Shown piece after piece: positions 17,589 through 26,991 of a stretch of 64,000 nt of DNA. The stretch comes from Fructobacillus evanidus (GTDB lineage: Bacteria > Bacillota > Bacilli > Lactobacillales > Lactobacillaceae). The stretch spans positions 124,001-188,000 of the forward strand of contig NZ_CAUZLM010000002.1 in assembly GCF_963580165.1 (NCBI RefSeq). The letters run 5' to 3'. The translations under genes were made by a program, and so were the position numbers. The first letter of the stretch is position 1, and every line of letters begins with the position of its first letter. Under the pieces are notes generated by a model. It was not told the origin of the DNA. It saw nothing but the letters and a program-made list of their open reading frames with translations, and did not search any database.

Positions 17589-18444
17589 TTTCTTCCTCCT
17601 TCTCCTTGTCATCCTTGCTAAAAAATGGGAATTCCGTTAACCACGTCATCAAAACAAAGCCCACAACCAAAATCGTTGCCAAAAGGTCCAACCAGATTAA
17701 AAAGACGGCAATTGAAGCCAAGGACTGGTAAACACCAGACCGATGGAACTGGACATTAGCGAACCAAACAAACACTCGGTTTAAAAGCATCAATAATGAT
17801 AGGTCAATCAAAGTCCCCACTATTGCTGCTAAAAAGGATGGCCGAGCAGCCTTCACCGGTAGTCTGTAATTCACCCAAATTAAAAATATCCACAAGCCAA
17901 TAATGACCAGCCAGCGCGTTGGTGAAGCAATCACAATTCCGGTCCAGTGGTTAATCAGCAGCGTCATAACATTACCAATCAAGATGATAGCGGCAACGCT
18001 GACCAACATCACTAACAACCATAAAAAGGCCCATAGCCTTGACAGAATCGGCAAACCGACCTCTTCCTTGTCGGCAATTTTATTAAAGGTACTACGCAAA
18101 ACAGCCAAAACTTGCGATAATGTCCAAACAATAAAAATCAGTGAAAAGGAAAGATAAGATTTCGTATTCGTATGGGCAACCGAATTGACAATTGGTGTTA
18201 AGAAATTGGCGATTGAGGATGGCAACATCTGCGCCAAAACCAGCACAACGTGTTCGGTTTTTAAATTCAATGCCGCAATCGTCAACACAAACATAATCAG
18301 CAGTGGAATCAATGTTAACACTACGTAGTAGGCAAAGGTTGGCCCAACTAGCGTTAACTGCGCACGAGCAAAATAAGTCACCAGGGCATCGACTCGGAAA
18401 CGACGGTCTAGGTAGGCCCAGATTTTTTTTAAACGTTTTTTCAT
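17581..18444 (-). CDS. YihY/BrkB-family inner membrane protein
   Basis: The protein has 287 residues. Six hydrophobic segments follow a basic N-terminus (KKRLKKIWAYLDRRF), with AYYVVLTLIPLLIMF near residue 38 and a charged C-terminal tail. The family was once labelled ribonuclease BN, but that activity belongs to another protein. YihY proteins are integral membrane proteins of uncertain, possibly transport, function. It is followed by the coupled DUF1054 gene. Confidence 0.85.
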   Translation of the reverse strand: MKKRLKKIWAYLDRRFRVDALVTYFARAQLTLVGPTFAYYVVLTLIPLLIMFVLTIAALNLKTEHVVLVLAQMLPSSIANFLTPIVNSVAHTNTKSYLSFSLIFIVWTLSQVLAVLRSTFNKIADKEEVGLPILSRLWAFLWLLVMLVSVAAIILIGNVMTLLINHWTGIVIASPTRWLVIIGLWIFLIWVNYRLPVKAARPSFLAAIVGTLIDLSLLMLLNRVFVWFANVQFHRSGVYQSLASIAVFLIWLDLLATILVVGFVLMTWLTEFPFFSKDDKEKEEENV

Positions 18445-18471
18445 AAATCCTATTATGCCATAATTACAAGC

Positions 18472-18500
18472 AAAAAGACCTCACAGTTTGAGGTCTTTTT
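18472..18500 (-). terminator. Intrinsic terminator after nox
   Basis: AAAAAGACCTCA pairs with TGAGGTCTTTTT around a short loop. It lies 27 nt downstream of the nox stop on the minus strand. Confidence 0.9.
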
Positions 18501-18526
18501 AAGTTAAAAAGCGCAATTTTTAAAAA

Positions 18527-19888
18527 TTAAACAGATGGGATTTGACCCAAGGCGGTCTGAGCCGCCAAATTCAAAACAGACCATTGCCGGTCATAACCAG
18601 GTTGGAAGAAGAAGTCGGCTTCGGCCAAATCTTCCAAGGTCATCTTACCCTTAATTGCCAAGGCAATCGTGTTGGCATGAGCAGTAACATCAGCCTTTGA
18701 CAAGACCTGGCCACCCAAAATTGCATGTGTCTTGGGGTTGAAAATTAACTTCACACTAATTTCTGGGTTGCCTTCCTTGACGAATTCAGGCCGGATGGTC
18801 GCTTCATACAATGAGGAAGCAATTTCTAAGTTCATCTTGGCGGCGTTGTTGGCGTTCACACCAGTTGTTGCCAAGTTATAGTCGAAGACTGGCAAAGCAG
18901 ATGAACCATTGACACCAGCAAATGAACGCGCCGGCTTGTCCATCGTCATCGTTTCAATCACATAGCGTGCTTCACGACGAGCAGTTGAGGCCAAAGCAAT
19001 GGGTGCTGGTTGACCAGCTGGCGCAAAGAGTGGCAAGATGGCATCACCAATGGCATAGACATCCTTAGCAGAAGTCCGCAAGTATGGGTCTGTCTTAATC
19101 CAACCGCGTTGGTCCAAGTCAACCGTTCCCTGCAAGTACTTCGTGTTTGGCTTAACACCAGCCGCAACAATGGCCAAATCAGCGTCAAACACTTGGCCAG
19201 CATCGTCCTTGACCTTTGCCAAAGTTCCATCGCCTTCAAAGGCAGCAACCGTATGACCGAGGTGTAAGTTCACTCCGTTCTTTTCCAATTCAACTCGAAC
19301 CTTTTCAGCCAATTCAGCGTCAAGGTAGTTTCCCAATGGGCGGTCAATCAAGTCAATAACCGTGACCTTCTTGCCAGCCTTGGCAAAAACTTCAGCGGCT
19401 TCAATCCCGATGTAGCCAGTACCAACGACGACAACGGAAGAAACGGCATCGTCATGCAACTTATCATAAATCTTGGTTGCCCAATCACGACCGCGCATCA
19501 GATAAATGTTATCCAAATCAGCACCGGGAACTGGAATTGTCGCTGGCGTAACACCAGAAGACAAAATCAACTTATCGTATGAATCTTCCAAAACTTCACC
19601 GGTCGCCCAGTTCTTAACAGTCACCTTCTTGGCGTCCGTATCAATTCCGGTCACTTCATGTTGCGTCAAAACTTTGCCACCAAACTTTTCTAAGTCAGCT
19701 GGCTTAAAATTACGAACATCGTCGCGGTCCGTAACCTTATCTTCCAAGAATAATTCCATACCACAAGACATAAAGGACACAAAGTTGCCTGCTTCATAAA
19801 CAGTCACTTGCGCATCTGGGCAACGAGTTAAAGCTTCATGAGCGGCTTCGTGACCACCATGAGAGGCACCAACAACAACAACTTTCAT
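18527..19888 (-). CDS. nox: NADH oxidase, water-forming
   Basis: The protein has 453 residues. It is a flavoprotein of the NADH oxidase/CoA-disulfide reductase family, with an N-terminal FAD dinucleotide fold (VVVVGASHGGHEAA), the redox cysteine at residue 42 in SFMSCGMEL, a central NAD-binding VVVGTGYIGIEAAE near residue 155 and the FAD motif VYAIGDA near 278. It reduces oxygen to water with NADH, regenerating NAD+ in heterofermentative lactic acid bacteria. The GGAGG ribosome binding site is one codon too close to the first ATG, so the second ATG (19888) is chosen. Confidence 0.9.
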   Translation of the reverse strand: MKVVVVGASHGGHEAAHEALTRCPDAQVTVYEAGNFVSFMSCGMELFLEDKVTDRDDVRNFKPADLEKFGGKVLTQHEVTGIDTDAKKVTVKNWATGEVLEDSYDKLILSSGVTPATIPVPGADLDNIYLMRGRDWATKIYDKLHDDAVSSVVVVGTGYIGIEAAEVFAKAGKKVTVIDLIDRPLGNYLDAELAEKVRVELEKNGVNLHLGHTVAAFEGDGTLAKVKDDAGQVFDADLAIVAAGVKPNTKYLQGTVDLDQRGWIKTDPYLRTSAKDVYAIGDAILPLFAPAGQPAPIALASTARREARYVIETMTMDKPARSFAGVNGSSALPVFDYNLATTGVNANNAAKMNLEIASSLYEATIRPEFVKEGNPEISVKLIFNPKTHAILGGQVLSKADVTAHANTIALAIKGKMTLEDLAEADFFFQPGYDRQWSVLNLAAQTALGQIPSV

Positions 19889-20016
19889 TTTCATCCTCCG
19901 TTAAAATAACTTCGATTTGCAATAACGAAACTTCACCTACATTATAAATTTTTTTCAGCATTAAGCCAAGGCTTTTTTAAAAAAATTCAGTTAGACCACT
20001 TTTATCCTGATTTGTC

Positions 20017-20733
20017 TTAAAACAGCTTACCAATACTAAAATGAATTGCAATCGTTAAGAGCCCAATCCAAATATTTCTAATCACTGCTCGCTTCACCAT
20101 TCCCTTCGACAACCAAGCCGAAATCAGCCCCGTCAAAGAAACTGCGACAACCGTGGCCAAAATAGCCGCAATATATTGGTACTTCATTGGTGATAACAGC
20201 AGCGCTAACAGTGGTAAAGCCCCACCAAGCGCCGCCGAAAACGTTGAGGCAAAAGAAGCCTCAACTGGTGAAACATAATGACCAAGGGTCATATCATATT
20301 TGACGGACAAAATTGTTTCCAATGGTTTCTGCGTTAATAATTCGACCGCGATGGCCTTGGCCGTTTCGGCGGTCACACCTCGGTCTTCATAATAAGCTTG
20401 GACCGTTGCAATCTGTTCATCAAAGTTTTCCTTTAATGCTTCGCGTTCTCGGCCAACAGCCACCCGTTCACTATCTGATTGTGAAGAAACAGCCGCAAAT
20501 TCCCCCGACCCCATCGATAAGGCACAGGCCAATAGATCTGATAGCGCCGCAATGACAATCACAAGCCGATTCGTTGTCGCTGCTGCAACTGAGAAAACGA
20601 CCCCAACAACAGTTAGAATACCGTCGTTTGAACCCAAGATTCCTGCTCGAATCGCATTCAACCGTTCTTCCATTGTTTGACCGCTCTTTTTTTCCTCACG
20701 GCGGTCATTCACCATACTTAAAACATTTTTCAT
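20017..20733 (-). CDS. VIT1/CCC1-family Fe2+/Mn2+ transporter (second copy)
   Basis: The protein has 238 residues. RAGILGSNDGILTVVGVVF near residue 28 is the first membrane helix with the conserved G-NDG motif of vacuolar iron transporter/CCC1/nodulin-21 proteins, followed by LSMGSGEFAAVSSQ. A soluble helical insert (about 75-145) and three more membrane helices complete the fold. Family members move Fe2+ or Mn2+, usually out of the cytosol. It follows its paralogue by 15 nt and is co-transcribed with it. Confidence 0.88.
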   Translation of the reverse strand: MKNVLSMVNDRREEKKSGQTMEERLNAIRAGILGSNDGILTVVGVVFSVAAATTNRLVIVIAALSDLLACALSMGSGEFAAVSSQSDSERVAVGREREALKENFDEQIATVQAYYEDRGVTAETAKAIAVELLTQKPLETILSVKYDMTLGHYVSPVEASFASTFSAALGGALPLLALLLSPMKYQYIAAILATVVAVSLTGLISAWLSKGMVKRAVIRNIWIGLLTIAIHFSIGKLF

Positions 20734-20748
20734 CTTTTTTCTCCCCCA

Positions 20749-21423
20749 TTAGCGAAAGAGTGAGCCAATTGCCAGCGTCACAGCCATCGTTAAAATGCCG
20801 GATACAAGGTTTCGTAAGGCACCTCGAATGCGGTTAGCACCATTAATCACGGCTGCTAAATAACCCGTGATTAACAATGCCACTAAGACTGCTAAAAAGG
20901 TTGCTGCAATTCGCCACTCTGGTTTTGCTAAGCCCATCAACGTCATTGGAAAGGCTGCTCCGGTTGGGAAGGCGAAAAAAGAGACGATAGCGGCACCACC
21001 AGCAGAAACCTTGGAGTTTAGCGAAAAACCAAACCGTTCACGTACCAATGTTTCTAAAGGATCCTTTGCCATCATTTCTTTTGTCGCCTGCAAAGCCATT
21101 TCAGCTGAAATGCCATCAGCTTGATACTTGTCTTTGACAAAATTAAATTCTTTGTTGTAATCTTGGTCTAACACCTTCGATTCTTCTTTACGAGCGCGGT
21201 CCTGAGCATCTCTCGATGATTCAACCGAGACATACTCACCCATGGCCATCGAGACCATGCCAGCCAGGGTTCCTGCAAAGCCTGACAGCATCACTGCCGT
21301 CAGGCTTTGGCCCGCACCGGCCACTCCAATAATGATACCGGCAACCGACAGAATCCCATCGTTGCCTCCCATAACGCCCGCACGAACCAAATTGTTTTGG
21401 GCCATTAATGACTTCTTTTTCAT
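20749..21423 (-). CDS. VIT1/CCC1-family Fe2+/Mn2+ transporter (first copy)
   Basis: The protein has about 224 residues. It has the same fold as the next gene: VRAGVMGGNDGILSVAGIIIGV, then VSMAMGEYVSVESSRD, a charged helical insert and C-terminal membrane helices. The ATG at 21423 has AAGGAGG 10 nt upstream; a TTG two codons earlier is too close. The pair is transcribed away from a Fur-family regulator gene, which fits metal-dependent control. The two copies are clearly diverged, so they may form a heteromer or differ in metal preference. Confidence 0.88.
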   Translation of the reverse strand: MKKKSLMAQNNLVRAGVMGGNDGILSVAGIIIGVAGAGQSLTAVMLSGFAGTLAGMVSMAMGEYVSVESSRDAQDRARKEESKVLDQDYNKEFNFVKDKYQADGISAEMALQATKEMMAKDPLETLVRERFGFSLNSKVSAGGAAIVSFFAFPTGAAFPMTLMGLAKPEWRIAATFLAVLVALLITGYLAAVINGANRIRGALRNLVSGILTMAVTLAIGSLFR

Positions 21424-21452
21424 TCTCAATAATCCTCCTTAATTAAGAATGG

Positions 21453-21490
21453 TTCTAATATAGTTTATCAGCTTCCTTTACGTTTGTCAA
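21453..21490 (-). promoter_or_regulatory. Promoter of the VIT transporter pair
   Basis: On the minus strand TTGACA (21490-21485) and TAAACT (21467-21462) are separated by 17 bp, a near-consensus promoter. ATTAGAA (21459-21453) follows the -10; the same heptamer occurs in the suf promoter and upstream of the Fur-family gene. Confidence 0.75.
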
Positions 21491-21522
21491 GCAATTATGT
21501 AGTTCTGATAACTATCTTTTCT

Positions 21523-21538
21523 AAGTCATTAATGACTT
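21523..21538. repeat. 16-bp perfect palindrome in the VIT/fur intergenic region
   Basis: AAGTCATTAATGACTT is a perfect palindrome followed on the plus strand by TTTTTATTC. Nearby ATTCTTA (21542-21548) and TAAGAAT form a second inverted repeat. The 255-bp divergent region holds both promoters; these repeats could be regulator sites. Confidence 0.45.
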
Positions 21539-21617
21539 TTTTATTCTTATTTAATTATTTAGTTAAGAATAATCCCAGTGTAAAGCCATAACTTCTAAAA
21601 TATTTGTCAAGAAGTCT

Positions 21618-21666
21618 TTGAATTGTTCTAATCACATGTTATAATCGTAATGTATTCGATACATTA
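21618..21666 (+). promoter_or_regulatory. Promoter and 8-3-8 palindromic operator of the Fur-family gene
   Basis: TATAAT at 21640-21645 has a weak TTGAAT -35 16 bp upstream (21618-21623). Just downstream of the -10, TAATGTAT and ATACATTA around TCG (21648-21666) form a perfect 8-3-8 inverted repeat over the probable transcription start, a good position for repression. It is not the classical PerR or Fur box. Confidence 0.6.
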
Positions 21667-21678
21667 GGAGGGGAAAAT

Positions 21679-22083
21679 ATGCTTGATCAGCTGAAATCCG
21701 TTTTACAGGAACACAAACTTAAGGCAACTAATCAACGGTTGACCTTGCTAGAGTACATGATGAGTCATGACACCCACCCTACGGCGGAAATGATTCATAA
21801 TGACTTGCCAGATATTTCTTTAGCAACCGTCTACAATACTTTGGAAAAATTTGTTAATGCTAAATTAGTCGTCGTGATTGAGGGAATCTCAGACGGTAAG
21901 CGTCACTACGATGCTGCCTCTCATCCCCACTATCATGTCATTAATACGCAGACCAACGAGATTATCGATGCAGCCAACTTTGACCCTGCGCCCCTGATCA
22001 AGGCTGCCGAGGCTGCAACCGGTCTACAAATTACAGAGTATCGAATTGATTTGTACGGCATCAAACCAAATGCGAACGACTAA
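21679..22083 (+). CDS. Fur-family transcriptional regulator lacking CxxC zinc motifs
   Basis: The protein has 134 residues. The winged helix shows KATNQRLTLLEYMMSHDTHPTAEMI and SLATVYNTLEKF (residues 15-60), typical of Fur/PerR. The regulatory metal region is GKRHYDAASHPHYHV near residues 75-89. Where PerR/Fur proteins normally have the structural-zinc CxxC pairs, this protein has NTQTNEI and no cysteine at all. It therefore lacks the usual structural Zn site, although the His/Asp sensing ligands look present. It is divergent from two VIT metal transporters, its likely targets. Confidence 0.88.
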   Translation: MLDQLKSVLQEHKLKATNQRLTLLEYMMSHDTHPTAEMIHNDLPDISLATVYNTLEKFVNAKLVVVIEGISDGKRHYDAASHPHYHVINTQTNEIIDAANFDPAPLIKAAEAATGLQITEYRIDLYGIKPNAND

Positions 22084-22100
22084 TTAATCATTGCAACATA

Positions 22101-22137
22101 AAAAACCAGTACTGAAAATTTCAGTACTGGTTTTTTT
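22101..22137. terminator. Bidirectional terminator
   Basis: CCAGTACTGAAA pairs with TTTCAGTACTGG with A- and T-runs on the flanks. It lies between the Fur-family gene and the convergent PBP gene. Confidence 0.9.
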
Positions 22138-22162
22138 GACGTTTATCGTTTTTTAACTGATT

Positions 22163-24202
22163 TTAACTTGGCTTATTCATAACGGTATCCCAGAAGGCAT
22201 TAATGATTTCCTTTGAGATCCGACCATTGGTTCCATCCAAGTAGGAATTCAACCCTGGAATAGCCAAGGACATGGCAAATGGTTGTCCAGGAACATAGGC
22301 CACCATCGACTCAGTATAAGTCGAATGACCATTCGTTGTTGTTTCGGCAGTACCCGTCTTAGCGTAGACCTCGGGTGACAGACCGTGCAAACTAGATCCC
22401 GTGTTATGTGGATCCGAACCATTGGCAACTCGGTACATTCCATTCTTAATGACGTTCCACTGGTCAGTCGTCAAAGAAACTTGGCCTTGGAGTTCTGGTT
22501 GTGCCGTCCAAACGGTCTTTTGGTTTTTACCAGAAACATCACTTTGCAAGACCGAGCCAACCAAGTGTGGCTGGACTAAGTAACCACCGTTGGCAATCAC
22601 TGAAACATAGCGAGCTAGCTGCATCGTTGTGTAGGAATCATACTGTCCGAAGGACTCGTACAAATATTTTCCAATATTGGCACCGGTTGTTGGACCACGA
22701 TAGCCGGCCGTTTCACCGTCGATATCGATTCCTGTCTTCGTTCCCAATCCAAACTGAGCCAAACCATTGCGCAACGTTTGGAAAGCATCGGAACGAAGCT
22801 TCAACTGTTCACCTGGATAATAAGTCTGACCACCAATTTTCATTCCCAATTGAACAAAGTAAGTGTTCGAAGACCGCTCCAAGGCAGTTGGCGCATCAAC
22901 GGCAACCGGACTTCCACCCTGGTTCCAGTATGAAGTAATATTTGGCGTTCCTTGAATTTTAATCGCCTGATCATACATCGTATTGTTCGTTGGTGTGACC
23001 ACACCCTTTTGGAAACCAGTAGCCAAAATAGCTGGCTTAACAACTGACCCCATGACGATAGCAGCATTAATGTTTCCTAATGGATTAGCCGTCTTTGTCC
23101 CGGTCTTACTATCACGACTAACCCCGCCCATGGCATAAATTGCACCGGTGTAAGGATTAATAACAGTTGCATAAGCCCCCTGTACATCACCACTAGGTAA
23201 ATTATCTTCCAAAATCTGTTGCACTTTCTTTTGGAAAGCGGAATTAATCGTCAGCTTCAATGAGTCACCGGCCTGACCCTCATACTTAATGTCAGAACTT
23301 TTGACACCATTCATTGTTGAAATCACTGTTTGCGATGGTGACCCCTTCAATAGCGATTCATATTGCTTTTCAAGGGCAAAGCTACCGACGGGTTCATTCT
23401 GTGAGTAACCCTGGGCCAAAAGTGTATGCAATCGGTCTTCAGGCAAACCAGTTGACTCATTAGTAACCGTCCCAACCATTGGTTCGAAATCATTTCCTTC
23501 AGGATAGTCACGAGAGAAAGATTCACCAATCTTGATTCCTGGCATATCAGACAACCGTTCACCAATCTCGGCTTGCGCCTTGTCGGAAACACCTGACTCT
23601 TGAATATAGGTTGTCGATAGTGCGTAGGCTCCGGACATCTTTTGGAAAATCATCGCCTGATTGGCATCGATATCCTTATCCAGATTATGATTCATCACGT
23701 ACTGCGCTTGATAAGTACTCAATTGAGTAGTCGACCAACTATCAGCGGTCTTCCCATATTGCTTTTGCAACTTCGTTTGAATTTTTGTTGCTTCCGTTGA
23801 ATTTGTTACGAGATAGTAGTCAGCCTTCGCCCGATCACTTAAACGACTAGTATCGATTGAAATGTACTTTGACAAAATCTTAGCCGTTTTAGCGATTTCA
23901 GACGAGGTTGTTGTCTTCCCTCTAGTATAGGTAACGGCCGCTTCGGGCTTATTACCGGTAATAACTTTCCCGGTACTGTCATAAATCAGGCCACGCTGCG
24001 CGCTGCCTAATTCAACGGTTTCATCGGACTTGCTAACCTCAGTTTCAAAGGCTGGTCCCTGTTTGATTGTCAGAAAGGCCAATTGAATAATCAATGCCAT
24101 TGTTAAAGCAATGACAACACCTAAGAGTAACTTTAGCCGGGCCGGCAAGTTTGCTCTGGCGTCATTTTTATCACGGTCTTCAAGGTAAGGATTGCGCTTC
24201 AT
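22163..24202 (-). CDS. Class B penicillin-binding protein (PBP2B/PBP3-type transpeptidase)
   Basis: The protein has 679 residues from the ATG at 24202, preceded by GGAAAG; the frame extends five codons further without a ribosome binding site. A short cytoplasmic basic segment and one membrane helix (LLLGVVIALTMALIIQLAFL, about residues 26-45) precede the dimerisation domain (YDSTGKVITGNKPEAAVTY). The transpeptidase motifs are GSVVKPA (SxxK), SSN and AKTGTAE (KTG). It cross-links peptidoglycan, probably in the divisome or peripheral machine. It is flanked by terminators and transcribed alone. Confidence 0.9.
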   Translation of the reverse strand: MKRNPYLEDRDKNDARANLPARLKLLLGVVIALTMALIIQLAFLTIKQGPAFETEVSKSDETVELGSAQRGLIYDSTGKVITGNKPEAAVTYTRGKTTTSSEIAKTAKILSKYISIDTSRLSDRAKADYYLVTNSTEATKIQTKLQKQYGKTADSWSTTQLSTYQAQYVMNHNLDKDIDANQAMIFQKMSGAYALSTTYIQESGVSDKAQAEIGERLSDMPGIKIGESFSRDYPEGNDFEPMVGTVTNESTGLPEDRLHTLLAQGYSQNEPVGSFALEKQYESLLKGSPSQTVISTMNGVKSSDIKYEGQAGDSLKLTINSAFQKKVQQILEDNLPSGDVQGAYATVINPYTGAIYAMGGVSRDSKTGTKTANPLGNINAAIVMGSVVKPAILATGFQKGVVTPTNNTMYDQAIKIQGTPNITSYWNQGGSPVAVDAPTALERSSNTYFVQLGMKIGGQTYYPGEQLKLRSDAFQTLRNGLAQFGLGTKTGIDIDGETAGYRGPTTGANIGKYLYESFGQYDSYTTMQLARYVSVIANGGYLVQPHLVGSVLQSDVSGKNQKTVWTAQPELQGQVSLTTDQWNVIKNGMYRVANGSDPHNTGSSLHGLSPEVYAKTGTAETTTNGHSTYTESMVAYVPGQPFAMSLAIPGLNSYLDGTNGRISKEIINAFWDTVMNKPS

Positions 24203-24301
24203 TAGAATTCTTTCCATCTATGTTCATTATGATTCTCTCTACTTTACCATAAAAAGCGAATTTATCGCTAAATTTCAATCGAATTTTGTTATTCTAGAGG
24301 C

Positions 24302-26929
24302 ATGAATAATTACAGACAAATCGCTCAAAAATACCTTTTTTCACCGGTCACACTTTCCTTCCTTCTCCCAGTCATTTTAATGACTGCTTATTTTGCTGGT
24401 CGCGGGATGACCCCCTTTGGTTCTTCGACGATTTTAACGGTCGATTTAGGTCAACAATATCTGGATTACTTTGTCCAATTTAAACATACGCTCCTATCCG
24501 ACCCCTCTGCCTTTTTTTATTCTTTTTCATCTGGAATTGGCGGCGATATGGTTGGTGAATGGTCTTATTATTTAATGTCACCATTTAACCTGCTCTTTTT
24601 ATTGGCCTCAACCAAAACCATGCCCGTTTGGATTTTAGTCGTGACCGTATTAAAAATTGGTTTAGCCGGCTTCTCGATGGCTCTTTTAATTAAAAAGATG
24701 AATTGGCTGTCCGGTTATTGGATTCTGATTTTCGCCATTAATTACCCGCTCTCGGCCTGGTTTATTGCTAACGACTTAAACCTACTATGGTTAGACACTG
24801 CCGCCATCCTCCCCCTCCTCATCCTTTCATTAGAACGCCTCCTGGCCCACAAGGGCTCTGGTGCGTTTTTAGCGATGTTGGTGGCAACAATTATCACCAA
24901 TTATTACATTGCCTGGATGGTGGGACTCTTCTTATTTCTTTATGTCCCCTTTCGCCTGCTTGATGGTCAAATCAAAGACCGACTAAAAATCATTTTTACA
25001 TTGGTGAAATCAGGAATCTTAAGTATCTTTTTAACTGCATGGCTCTGGCTACCAACCTACGCTCAGCTGAAAATGGGGAAGACAACCCATAATTCGACCT
25101 GGTTATTCAAATTTGATAATAACCCGCTGTTATTATTCTTCAAATTAATGCCCGGTTCCTTTGATTTTGATCAAATGCAAACCGGCCAGGCTAATTTTTT
25201 AGTGGCGCCATTAATTTTAATTGCCCTCTGGGCCTTTTTTGCTAGCAAGAAGTTTTTACTTCGTGAAAAACTGATGGCTGCCCTGATTTTAATTGTCCTA
25301 ATTTTAGCAACAACCTTTGCACCACTCATTTTACTTTTCCATGGTGGGCAATACCCCGTTTGGTACCCTGCCCGCTTCTCCTTTTTAATTTCCTTCTTTT
25401 TAATTGTTCTCGCTGCCAAAGGTTTTGAACCAGATTGGCAACCCAGCCTATTTGCCCGTGCTTTTTACCTAATAGCTGTTTTAGCGTTGACCATCTGGGG
25501 GGCTGACCAACTACTGAAGGTGACTTACCTGGACAAGAACGCCCTCCTCGGCTTTCTCTTTGGCTATCTGTTAACCATCCTGATTTTAATTGTGATGGAT
25601 GGCAGTCAAGTGAAGATGTTGCTTCTATTAATTGTGACCACCGGCTATCTGATTTTCAATGCCGGCAAGACGTTAAACCACCTTTCCTACCTAACAAAGG
25701 CCACCTATGAGGCTGGCGTCACGCGACTGACAGCAGTCTCCAAGGCAGCCACTCAGCACGATGACTCTTGGTATCGCATCAGCCAAGGCCTCAGTCGGAC
25801 CTATAACGATGGCTTTTCGGCCAACTTTAGGGCTGGTAGCCACTTTTCATCACTGCTTCCCGCCACTACTGCTTTGTTTTACCAAAATATTGGCCAAATC
25901 GAAGGCGATTCAAAAATTGCTTACGACAATGGGACAACCATTACAGATTCACTGCTGGCCTTTAAATACTTTATCCAAACAACTGGTCATTTAAGCACCA
26001 GTTCCGCCTATTTAAAGCAGAGTAACCGTCCCGACTACGATCGACAAAAGACTGTCGCTAGTGGCAAGAACTGGGCTCTCAAGAAAAATCCAACGGCACT
26101 TAGCCTTGCTTACGCCGCTTCAAATCAGGCATTGACCACTCCGCTATCCGTTCGTTACCCATTGGTCAACCAGGCGAACCTGCTCACCTACCTCGCAGGA
26201 CAGCCAAACCAACAATTACTTTACAGAGAACCTTTCCAGGTTCTTAACACCGAAAATCTGACAACGACGGCTGATTTAACGGGGGGAACAATTCAAAAAA
26301 TCAATAAACATAAGAAGGCCGTTTTGACCCTGGCCTACACGCCAACAACTAATGATTCTTACTACCTTAATATTGGTGGCGCAATCAACCTTGATTCAGT
26401 CGATCTTCGACTAAATGGTAAACTCTTGACCCAGTCAAGCTCGTACGACCATACCGTGGCCCTCAATCTTAATACCAACAAGAAGGACCAGCCTCAAATC
26501 TTAACAATTACCTTAAATGACGGGGCTAATTCACGTTACCTCGACGACTTCGCCATCTACTACTTCGATCAGCAAGCCGTTAACCAAGACCTAGCCAAAC
26601 TAAAACAACATCCGCTTACCATTAAAAAGGCCAATTCGCGCAAAATTAGTGGTACGATTGTCACAACAGCCGACCAGCCCTTAATTATGACTAGTATTCC
26701 GGCTGCATCAGGTTGGCAGGCCAAGGTTGACGGCAAGGTGGTGAAAACAAAGACGGTGCTCCAAGGACTGATTGCCATTCCGACAACCCCTGGTAAACAT
26801 CGCTTAACCTTAACTTATACACCACCACTGCTCGTGCCCGGTCTCTTTTTATCAATGCTAACAGTACTTCTAATCGCTGCCTATGCATCCTTTAAAAAGA
26901 ATCGACGACAAGCCTTGCGCCGAGGCTAG
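24302..26929 (+). CDS. YfhO-family membrane protein
   Basis: The protein has 875 residues. An N-terminal helix precedes GSSTILTVDLGQQYLDYFVQF (residues 40-60) and FFYSFSSGIGGDMVGEWSYY, hallmarks of YfhO proteins. About a dozen membrane helices cover residues 10-470, a large extracellular domain runs to about 850, and a final helix with a basic tail (FKKNRRQALRRG) ends the protein. Family members are GT-C-like proteins implicated in glycosylating wall or lipoteichoic polymers. The donor and acceptor are not predictable from sequence. Confidence 0.88.
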   Translation: MNNYRQIAQKYLFSPVTLSFLLPVILMTAYFAGRGMTPFGSSTILTVDLGQQYLDYFVQFKHTLLSDPSAFFYSFSSGIGGDMVGEWSYYLMSPFNLLFLLASTKTMPVWILVVTVLKIGLAGFSMALLIKKMNWLSGYWILIFAINYPLSAWFIANDLNLLWLDTAAILPLLILSLERLLAHKGSGAFLAMLVATIITNYYIAWMVGLFLFLYVPFRLLDGQIKDRLKIIFTLVKSGILSIFLTAWLWLPTYAQLKMGKTTHNSTWLFKFDNNPLLLFFKLMPGSFDFDQMQTGQANFLVAPLILIALWAFFASKKFLLREKLMAALILIVLILATTFAPLILLFHGGQYPVWYPARFSFLISFFLIVLAAKGFEPDWQPSLFARAFYLIAVLALTIWGADQLLKVTYLDKNALLGFLFGYLLTILILIVMDGSQVKMLLLLIVTTGYLIFNAGKTLNHLSYLTKATYEAGVTRLTAVSKAATQHDDSWYRISQGLSRTYNDGFSANFRAGSHFSSLLPATTALFYQNIGQIEGDSKIAYDNGTTITDSLLAFKYFIQTTGHLSTSSAYLKQSNRPDYDRQKTVASGKNWALKKNPTALSLAYAASNQALTTPLSVRYPLVNQANLLTYLAGQPNQQLLYREPFQVLNTENLTTTADLTGGTIQKINKHKKAVLTLAYTPTTNDSYYLNIGGAINLDSVDLRLNGKLLTQSSSYDHTVALNLNTNKKDQPQILTITLNDGANSRYLDDFAIYYFDQQAVNQDLAKLKQHPLTIKKANSRKISGTIVTTADQPLIMTSIPAASGWQAKVDGKVVKTKTVLQGLIAIPTTPGKHRLTLTYTPPLLVPGLFLSMLTVLLIAAYASFKKNRRQALRRG

Positions 26930-26991
26930 GACCGTGATATATTCAACGTGCTGTATTTTTTGTGCTACATGGCACTGAAAGGAAGAGAACC

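Noticed and set aside
17581..18444. Ribonuclease BN
   Set aside because: The YihY/BrkB family was mislabelled; the protein is a membrane protein without nuclease motifs.
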